Notes under the pieces: model-generated
Database searches by the model: none
What the model was told of the DNA's origin: nothing
What the model saw: only the letters and a program-made list of their open reading frames with translations
Assembly: GCA_002205965.3 (NCBI GenBank)
Contig: NADL03000094.1
Location: 62,001 to 126,000 of the forward strand
Direction of reading: 5' to 3'
DNA from: Kappaphycus alvarezii
Lineage: Eukaryota > Rhodophyta > Florideophyceae > Gigartinales > Solieriaceae
Length of the DNA: 64,000 bases
Shown: positions 1-7,540 of the stretch, in pieces
Layout of the letters: every line of letters begins with the position of its first letter
How positions within the stretch are numbered: the first letter of the stretch is position 1
Made by a program: the position numbers and the translations under genes

Positions 1-1060
1 GATATTGTTTTTCGCTATGCAGATGACTTCTGGTCTGTCTGGGATCCCGGCCATAGGGAGTTAGGTGCGCTAGATTTTTTCCTTCTCCGTCTGCCAATAA
101 TTTCATGAAAATTCCACACCTCGAGTAGCATGTGCCGACTAACAGCTCAATTGACGGGAAAATAAAGCTGTGTGGACGCCAATTTTTTTTTGTAAGAGTA
201 ACCTTGTGGAGTGATATTTTGAATGGGAATGCGAGACCTTGACTGAATCTCTGTGACTGTCTAGGGGTAGTAATCTATTTTGTGATAATCAGTAGGATAA
301 TCACGGGGGCATTGGGGAACGAGTTCATTAATGTGCTCCAACATCTTTATAAAACCGGTATACAAGGCTCTTATATTCCTTTCTCCCAGAAAGCTGTGAA
401 GTCGAAACATCTCTAAAGAGCTCTTGATTTTAACCTGTCTTATGCTGACAGCGTACTAATTGAATATTACGCTGACCATCTCGTGATAAGAAATACACAC
501 ATTGCAGTTCCTGAAGAACTTCAGAGCCGCAGCATTGAAGCGACAAATGAAAAGTCGATCCTCTACGCTCGTGCCAGGCCAAACTGGCGGAATGCAGTCT
601 GAAGCAGCTTGATAGTCTCGTGCTCAATCTGCGAAATTTCGCCTGGGAACTTCACATCTTTGAACATCTGCTGGATATAGTTCGCTTTCCGGGCGTCTTC
701 TCCGTTCCTTTTCTTCGGATGTCTCTAGAAATCGGTAGTTAGCAGTAGTTCGTAAGGTCGGAGTAAGTGGGCTATTTCCAGAGAACTTCCTCAGAGGAAC
801 CGATGGCATAGACGTTCCTGAAAGTAAGAGATGGTGCTTTAGGTTTTCTCCAGCACTTCTCGCTAGAGGATATAGTAACTATAAAATTGGGTCTTCTCAA
901 CACCAGAGCTGTCATTAGAGGATAAGTTTGGATCAAATGTGATCTTTTCGCAATGACTTCATAGTTAAAAAATACCTATACTCACCAGTAATATATTTTT
1001 GTTTGCATTGGTCTCCAAATATGCAGGCGCGACAAGCTTTTACCTGCCGCCCGCATTCGT
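1..1060. other. Spacer with no recognised gene
   Basis: I find no domain, RNA gene or convincing reading frame here. Open frames are all under 70 codons and look random. The stretch is AT-rich with several stop codons in every frame. It is probably decayed repeat sequence. Confidence 0.4.
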
Positions 1061-1072
1061 AGTTAATTTATG

Positions 1073-1132
1073 AATACCCTCCGCACGCTTCTGTGCGAAA
1101 TTCTACAACCCATAAAGATTTACCACCACAGA
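1073..1132 (+). repeat. Dispersed repeat, copy 1 of 3
   Basis: The segment starting ATACCCTCCGCACGCTTCT recurs at about 2911-2965 and 42116-42173. In one frame all copies give related peptides of the form EYPPHASV-x(4)-TTHKDLPP. The match therefore extends to the coding frame and may be a fragment of a mobile-element protein. Upstream sequence ending in a 'GCATTCGTA' stretch is also shared with the copy at 2.9 kb. I do not recognise the family. Confidence 0.5.
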
Positions 1133-1437
1133 AATATATAAAGATACCTCAGCTGTGAGCTAGTTTAATAATTAAGCCATAACAACAACGGAATGCCCTT
1201 ACCAGTTTTCCGTGCTTTAAAGGTGTAGGACTCCCAAGAATTTCTCATTTCTTTTTGCTGAAATCGAATAATTCGACGACTTCGATGAGCACTAAAACGG
1301 GAAAATCGAAAATTTGAAGAATGCCTTGTTGGACATAATATTTGAGGGCGGAAGGAGATAGCGGAAAATGTGGGATATTTCTGCATGATCCAGTGGAGTT
1401 CAGAAGCTGTTAATGGAAACAAAGTTCTCTCAGTTTT

Positions 1438-1521
1438 CAGTGCCGATGAAAACAATTGTAATGTTGACTTTGCTGTCTTCAGTGCCGATGAAACAATTGT
1501 AATGTTGACTTTGCTGACTTT
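1438..1521. repeat. Tandem duplication of a 41-42 bp unit
   Basis: A unit beginning CAGTGCCGATGAAA and ending in GACTTTGCTG occurs twice head to tail, with one A fewer in the second copy. It runs straight into a short (TTTGAC)n stretch. This is a slippage-type local duplication with no coding signal. Confidence 0.75.
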
Positions 1522-2004
1522 GACTTTGACTTTGACCTAAAATAGTTCATTTTTTGAACTGTACTCTGATCGAGACGGCGTTGATCATACGGAGAATCTT
1601 TTGCTCCTTCGACGTTGGTGCCATATTGGTACATATGCTTGACTACGAACTGGGTACAGAGAGCAGTGATGGAAGGGGGGAAGGTGAGCTGTAAGGACGA
1701 TCGTTGAATCCCGATCGAGCGACTCGTAGAGAGCTAGGGTGAAGGTGGAGCAAAAGGAAGAACGAGTAGGGTCAAAGAGAAGTTGGTAGGCCGGCGCCCT
1801 GGTGAGACAGTGGACTGTTGTCTGCACTGCGTTTACTTCTCTGTTATCTGTCGGGAGATCGAACCCAGTAGGGGCGAACACAGTGCTGAATAAGAAGCTA
1901 GCTCACCCAGTTGTGCGGCGTGAGTGCTCACACCACCTTAATGATTGAAAAGTTGGTTAGTCTATGTTCCAAAGCGCATCAAGTGATGGTACAAAGTGGT
2001 CGGC

Positions 2005-2390
2005 ATGGGTGCGAAGAACTCGACGGTGACAGCGCTAGCCGCAGCACTGTATGTAATGGCCCAGGAGGGGCAAGCCGGGTCCGCCTGATTGGACCATCAA
2101 ATAGTGTGGCTACTGTATAGTGTAGGCTGTAGTGTAGGCGGCTGTAATTATTGATAGCCCTACAAACCGCGGAATATGGGACAGCTGTCCATGAGGGTTG
2201 CCGCCATAGTGTACTGTACAGTGGCCGGACGGAGTGTGACCGCTGAGGGTCAATAAATACCATGCCGCTGTGGGCCAACGGAAGAGTGCGCGGAGGCACG
2301 ACACCGATCCGTTTTAATGGGGACACCAAGAAATGGAATTACCGTAGTACAGTACAGAGCGGTACTGTACAGTACCACTGCCGGTATATG
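2005..2390 (+). repeat. Degenerate LTR relic related to the copia LTR at 5831
   Basis: Blocks of this stretch align in order with the copia LTR. They are GCGCTAGC...ACTGTATGTAATGGCCCA, AGGGGCAAGCCGGGTCCG, TAGCCCTA, ATGGGACAG...TGAGGG and a TATA-like AATAAATACC. It carries an extra insertion of about 60 bp and many substitutions. No internal element sequence follows, so it looks like an old solo LTR or a related family. Confidence 0.5.
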
Positions 2391-2425
2391 TCCGTACTGA
2401 CAGTACAGTACAGTTACAGTGCACT
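2340..2425. repeat. GTACAGTAC/TACTGTAC palindrome-rich stretch
   Basis: The segment is built from overlapping copies of the self-complementary unit GTACAGTAC and its partner TACTGTAC. The same unit recurs near 3165, 3310, 5530, 11420, 11520, 38260, 38690, 38765, 42100 and 42280-42330. All of these lie in spacers rather than inside the intact elements. Confidence 0.6.
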
Positions 2426-2784
2426 ACAGTATGTATTTGTCTGTGCAGTCGGAGTCCCCCACGTTACGAATGGACGTCTACATTCCCGCAGCCCATGGGT
2501 TCGAAAGTACTGATATCGCCACCGACGATGCCGCTGCCCACCCTTCCGCTTGCCGCCACATCTCGCCAAGTACGGTTACCGCAGGCGCTGCCGCGACACT
2601 CGCAGAGCGCTAGAAACATCGTCATTATGGCACTTACTCTAATGCACAGACATGTCCCCCCCTTAGTCTTCGGAAAATAGCCGTCCACTGCATCCCTAAT
2701 CAGTACAGCACCCCAATTTTCCCCCCTTACTGCGACCAAAACGATATCCTCCTCTATCCTGTCGGGATTGATATCTATAGCGCC

Positions 2785-3239
2785 TTGGACAACAACGGCC
2801 AGGATTTCTTCCGCCGCCTTGCTTCCTTCGCTGCTTCTCGTGGCGGTTCCCCCCCTCAACAGGAGCGTCGCGACTTTGTTATCCGTTTTGCCTGCATTCG
2901 TAATTCAATTCCTGAATACCCTCCGCACGGTCTCGTGCCATACTGTACAAGACGTAAAGATCTACCACATGTACCAGTTGATTGACAGTACCGTCTTGAC
3001 CCGCATACAAAAGTTGATCAACAATTGTTTTAAACACCAGCAAATATCAGGGTTTTTTGGGCTGCTCGCTGCTCTAAGGCTATCATGCTAGGGGACAAAC
3101 TGTGCAGCATCTTGCCGACGCTCCCTGGTCCACTGTTGCAGCTAACCTCCTTGCTACTGTATACTGTACTGTACAGTAGAGTATCATGGCGAGAGTACGA
3201 TGTATTTCTCAATCTGAGTAATCCGTAACCCCTTTTCCA
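2785..3239 (+). pseudogene. Unrecognised degenerate reading frame
   Basis: One frame runs from the ATG at 2785 to a TAA near 3239 with only two internal stops, near 2983 and 3031. It includes the EYPPHGLV...CTRRKDLPH segment shared with the repeats at 1.07 and 42.1 kb, so it is probably part of a dispersed element rather than a single-copy gene. A middle section (KVDQQLF...WAARCSKAIMLGDKL) has a protein-like composition. I recognise no domain. Low confidence that it is coding at all. Confidence 0.25.
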
Positions 3240-3545
3240 ATCTTCATACTGTATTGCGCATCTTCATTATGTCAGGCGGTATGATATACATAGTATTAGC
3301 ACCACAGTACTGTACATCTGGACGTACAGTATAGCCACCACCCACTCTAGTTACTGTCAAACTCGAAAAGTCTTGTACAAAGAGAGAAGAGAGATCTTAT
3401 TGGACTATTGAAAGTATGTGAGGTAGTATACCGCAAAGGTGCAAGGGTGCAGTATTACCTTTACATGCTTGACACCCTCCTCCCGCTCAGTGCCTTCATG
3501 CCCCATCCACCCTTCATTTCTTCGACAAACAACCGCATCCCCACC

Positions 3546-5321
3546 ATGGCCGACAACCCCACCTCCGTCCCAACCGCCCAACCCGCGACCGTCGTCGACA
3601 TTTCCGACCCCTCTCCCTCCCAGCACCCCAAAACCCGTCCCTCTTTTTTCCGCCGCAGATTCCTCGGCCTCCCAATCTACGTCTGGCTCCTCCTCTTCGC
3701 TCTAATAGCCGTCGGCCTGCTCATCTACCTCATCGTCGCCCTCGCAGCCCGCTCCGACAACCCCTCCACCATCGATCCCCCCAAGTAAACCTTCCTCCCT
3801 GCGACCCCTCAGTCGACCGCTTCCCCACCAAAATCACCCTCGATTTCGCCTCCCAAGCAACAATCCCCGACCTCGTCTACTCCAACACACACGTCGACTT
3901 CACCATCCGCGCCACCGCAAGCGGCGAAGCAGAATACCTCTACCGTCTTGCACCCGCTGATTGCGACGCCCCGGGAGATCCAGCCCGCACCGCCATCCGC
4001 GCACAACCCTCCGCCCTTTTCATCGGAGAGAGTCCTACCCTCGCTTATGTAGAGGCCGTTGACCCGCAACTCTCCACGCTTTCCTTCGTTCCACAAGGCT
4101 TCACCTTTTTCAGCCCTACCGTTCAAGCCCGTATCACCGACGGCCTTACCTTGGAAATTGCAGAGAACTTTGAGTCAAACTACACCCTCCTCACTGCCCG
4201 CCGACACCCCCGCAGCTCTCCCTCGTCGGTGAATTCCAGGTTGGCGGCTTCAATGATGCAGCCACCGGTCTCCCGTCTCTGGTTGTTGCCGACCCCTCTG
4301 CTCGAACCCCGCTGGAGCGTGCCGAATGGGTCAAGCTTATCGGTCTGATTCTCGGCCGCGAGGCCGTGGCAACCGTCGCTTCGCGGACATTCAGCAGCGG
4401 TACAACGCAATGCGGGATAGTGTCGCCGAGTTTCCGGAGCGCCCGTCCGTGTTTTTCAACCAGCCGATTGGAGACCAGTGGTTTTTGTCCGGTGGCGAAC
4501 AGTACATTGCCATGCTTGCCACGGATGCGGGCGCCGATTACCGGTTTGCGAATGATGGTAATGCTGCTAGTGTCGCTTTGGGGTTTGATGAGATTCGTGC
4601 CGATTTTGCCAACGCGGAATATCTGCTTAACACTGGTGGATTTCCTCCCCGCAATGACTCGACGCTGGAGACATTTTTTGATGAGGCAGGGTCTGATGAG
4701 CAGCGCGATTGTACCGCGATTTGAGGGCTGTTCGTTGTGGAAACGTGTTCAGCTCGTCGGGACGGGTTTCGGAAGGGGGGCTGTCGTCTGACTTTTTCGA
4801 GTCTGGGGCTATTCGACCGGATCTGATGCTGGCGGACTTTGTGGATGTGTTGCACAGGGGAAGAGGGATGGTCTGTGGTATCAGTACTGGTTGGGGCCGG
4901 CGACCCCGGAGGTGGTTGGAGATGGACAGTGTATTGAGGAGACGAGGAGGGACGTGCAGTGGGAGGGTTGGAGCATCATTTTGTTGTGAAAGGGCGCGAT
5001 AGATGGGAGATGGAGCGTGTGGTGGCAAGGGCTAGGGGAATGCTCAGGGGCATGAGAGATGTTAGAGGGCGAAGGTGGAGGGTGTACTTTACGAATGGCG
5101 TTAAAAAGGGAGAGGTTGGGGTGGCGTTCAAGGTGGAAGTACGGGCAGAGGAGAGAGGGACTGAAAGAATGCGTGGAAAGATGAGACGCGTGAAGCTCGC
5201 GCTGATGAGGAAGCTGGGACAGGAGGCGCACGCATTGTCGAGAAAGGAATTCAAGCGGCGCATTATGGCCAGGGCCGCCGCCGTCCGAGCTACCACGAGA
5301 GGGGCTGTGAGGGTGCTGTGA
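3546..5321 (+). CDS. Membrane-anchored iron/siderophore-type substrate-binding protein (FBP1-like), frameshifted
   Basis: The start is the ATG in a strong Kozak context (CCACCATGG). Residues 1-42 are Ser/Pro-rich and end in RRR. Residues 43-67 form one membrane helix (LPIYVWLLLFALIAVGLLIY), giving a type II anchor with the body outside. A TroA/BtuF-type periplasmic binding domain follows. Its signs are ERAEWVKLIGLILGREA, FFNQPIGDQWFLSGGEQYIA, ATDAGADYRFA and, near the end, SSDFFESGAIRPDLMLADFVDVLH. Bacterial relatives bind Fe(III)-siderophores or haem for ABC import, and diatom FBP1 is a eukaryotic parallel. A basic tail (about 4959-5321) that I cannot classify ends the frame. The protein is spread over frames 0-2-1-0-2-1-0, with shifts near 3780 (a six-C run), 4200, 4370, 4705, 4857 and 4965, every one -1. 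It is either a decayed gene or an intact gene with consensus deletions. Confidence 0.7.
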
Positions 5322-5830
5322 CTGTTGCGAAGACATGGGAAAGACAACTAGGACAGATTTCCGACATACAGTTGCTGTTGCCTATCTGCAAAGTTTATAT
5401 CCGTTATGACGTTCTTGATTTTTGACCTCAAGCGGCGCGCAGTAGAGTTTGTCATACGAAATCGCTGCCGGGGTGTTGCATGTCGACTCTGCAAAGGTGA
5501 GCTGAAATCGCCTAGGATTAGGGAAGTACAGTACTGTACTGTAGAAACATTTTTTGAGGTGAGGCTAATAGGGTTTCCGAGTCGAAAACTGTCCTGGTAA
5601 ATTAAATGGCGCTTTATCCACAGATTTGGGAAATCTTACAGTATTTTACACGAAATCAATGAACGAGCTCAAAACCTCGTGAAAGTTTTGATACAGACCC
5701 AACTGCATGATTCATGAATCATGGAGTATGATTTTTCCTGTTTTCCCGCCTGGCCAATGGCAGGCGAAGAAAATACTTTCGAGAACCGTCGATCTCGGAA
5801 GTAAAATGCCGTACAACAGAAGGGAATCTG
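5322..5830. other. Spacer upstream of the copia element
   Basis: No gene seen. It contains one GTACAGTACTGTACTG palindrome cluster near 5526-5541. It ends in ATCTG (5826-5830), the left target-site duplicate of the copia element. Confidence 0.5.
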
Positions 5831-6072
5831 TGATAGAGACCACTTGTGTGCGCCGCTAGCTGTACTGAAATGTGCCCACAGAGGGGCAAAGCCGGGTCCG
5901 GCTGGAGGGACCAGTAATTACATTAGCCCTAGTGTCAGCATGACATGGGATGCATTCCCTGAGGGCTACCGACCCGCCGTCGGGTGAGCTCGGGGAGCAT
6001 ATAAAATAAAGGGAGTGGCGTCCTCGCCACCGGAGTCCTGGGGAGGAAGGCTCCGACCCTTTCTCATCTTTA
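5831..6072 (+). repeat. 5' LTR of the copia element
   Basis: The LTR starts TGATAGAGACC and ends CATCTTTA. A TATA box (CATATAAAAT, 5998-6008) sits about 70 bp before the end, so the R region would begin near 6030. The repeat is matched base for base by 11035-11277 apart from one indel. Confidence 0.93.
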
Positions 6073-6090
6073 TGGTAGCATCGCAACGAG
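6073..6090 (+). other. Primer-binding site, initiator tRNA-Met type
   Basis: TGGTAGCATCGC follows the LTR with no spacer. Its complement is a tRNA 3' end GCGATGCT-A-CCA, which gives a U72 able to pair with A1, the hallmark of eukaryotic initiator tRNA-Met. The chromovirus at 49798 carries the same 12 bases. Confidence 0.75.
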
Positions 6091-6164
6091 TTTAACTTTT
6101 CCAAAACAATCAGACCCTTCCAAAACTAGTTTCCATTATTGCCACTACCCCTTGAATCATCCAA

Positions 6165-7454
6165 ATGGCGAGTGATGGTGAGTCCCTTGGCAAACTGCCT
6201 CGCTTAACTGGAGCCAAAGATTTCATCCCTTGGCGCCGCCGACTAAAGGCGTACATTCAACGAGACGATATCGAACTTCTCGGTTTAAAGCCAAGACCGA
6301 ACGATGCAACGGCCACGCAGATGTCTCGATGGAATAAGGCCAACATCAGAGCGAAGTCTGCAATAGTTCTGACACTCGCAAATGGACCCATGGCTCAGAC
6401 AAGTACCATCATCGATGATGATGATCGAACAGCGCAAGATCTATGGAATGCACTAAGCCGTCTCTACACCGCTTCAAACGAGCAAACGGTGATCAATCTT
6501 CTTCAAGATCTGGAAGCATTGAATTACAAGGAAGGATCCAGTTGGGAAGAACATCTCAACAAGTTTCATGAAATCCTTGGAAAGCTTGCTTCGTTTGACA
6601 AGGCTGTGCCGAATGAAGAGAAGGCATCTAAACTTATTCGTACCTTACCCGAGCACTTTTCACCTATCGCTATGATCTCAAGCAAGCTGTCTTATGAAGA
6701 AATTCTTACGGCAATCGCCACTGAGATTTCAAGAAAGAAGTCGAAGCACTCTGATACTGATGGTATCAGCGTTCCAAAAGCTTCTGCTGCTGGCAAAGCG
6801 CTCAAAGGAAGAGGAGAAAGATTTTTAGAAGCAAGAATCAACAAGAGCAATGGATCCTCGAGTTCAGACGTTTGTTGGGTTTGTGGGAAGCCAGGACACC
6901 GTTCCAAGGAATGTTATTTTCGCGCAGACAAGCTAGGTACATCTCGGGGACGTGGTCGCGGAAGAGGTCGTGGATTGGGGCGAGGATACTTTCGCGGTAG
7001 TCGCGGTCGTGGCGGAAAATTTTACTTTCCCCAACATGGTAATCAAGCTTTTCCTCCAACTCCGAATTTTGCAAACCATTCATGGGATAACAATCAACAA
7101 TTTTCAGGCAGTTACAATGGCTCAAATCGGGCACCTGGACCTTCCGCCCAACCTGTTCTGGTCCCAGATCAGCACCCTCCGCATCAATATCGTGGACAAG
7201 ATTACAATGGAAATAACCAAGGATCAAACTCGAGTAAACCGTATGGATTTATGGCCAAGGTCAAGTACAAGAGCACTGTAGCAAAATGTGGGGATGGAAA
7301 ATCTTCTGAAGCATTGATTGATTCTGGTGGTTCACATCACTTTTCCATTCAAGAAAATCATTCAGATCCTATGAGCGCATTGAAAAGCAAGATGTTCAGG
7401 CCGCATCTGAAGTTTCCGTTCTTGTTGGAAAAGGAGAGGTCTTCATCCCGTTAG
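6165..7454 (+). CDS. gag: Copia Gag and N-terminal protease
   Basis: The ATG at 6165 opens a 429-codon frame 92 bp after the PBS. Residues 1-230 are a UBN2-type copia Gag (LPRLTGAKDFIPWRRRLKAY... DLWNALSRLYT... LLQDLEAL). A canonical CCHC zinc knuckle follows (C-X2-C-X4-H-X4-C, residues 237-250, CWVCGKPGHRSKEC). Then comes an RG-rich stretch (261-285) and an Asn/Gln/Pro-rich linker. The aspartic protease active site is DSG at residues 386-388 (IDSGGSHHFS). The frame then closes early: downstream protease sequence (VLVGKGEVFIPLAGG) continues in the -1 frame and is continuous with the pol frame. The change lies in the A-rich segment near 7345-7362 and is inside the protease, so a single-base deletion is more likely than programmed frameshifting. 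Confidence 0.9.
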   Translation: MASDGESLGKLPRLTGAKDFIPWRRRLKAYIQRDDIELLGLKPRPNDATATQMSRWNKANIRAKSAIVLTLANGPMAQTSTIIDDDDRTAQDLWNALSRLYTASNEQTVINLLQDLEALNYKEGSSWEEHLNKFHEILGKLASFDKAVPNEEKASKLIRTLPEHFSPIAMISSKLSYEEILTAIATEISRKKSKHSDTDGISVPKASAAGKALKGRGERFLEARINKSNGSSSSDVCWVCGKPGHRSKECYFRADKLGTSRGRGRGRGRGLGRGYFRGSRGRGGKFYFPQHGNQAFPPTPNFANHSWDNNQQFSGSYNGSNRAPGPSAQPVLVPDQHPPHQYRGQDYNGNNQGSNSSKPYGFMAKVKYKSTVAKCGDGKSSEALIDSGGSHHFSIQENHSDPMSALKSKMFRPHLKFPFLLEKERSSSR

Positions 7455-7540
7455 CAGGTGGATTCTTTGCAGAAGCATACCATGCTCCACATTTTCAATG
7501 CAACATCCTGTCTGTTGGGGTACTTACGAAGTTTCTCAAT

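Noticed and set aside
1585..1881. 98-residue minus-strand frame as a gene
   Set aside because: No motif or conserved partner; composition is compatible with a chance frame.
2340..2425. CRISPR-like array
   Set aside because: The units are overlapping palindromes without regular spacers, in a eukaryotic context with no cas gene.
5856..6104. Antisense reading frame in the copia LTR, repeated at 11060-11287
   Set aside because: It lies entirely in the LTR and PBS; its repetition reflects the LTR pair, not a gene.
7345..7362. Programmed -1 frameshift in copia
   Set aside because: The step lies inside the protease domain, and no X-XXY-YYZ slippery heptamer is in the right phase; a one-base deletion is simpler.
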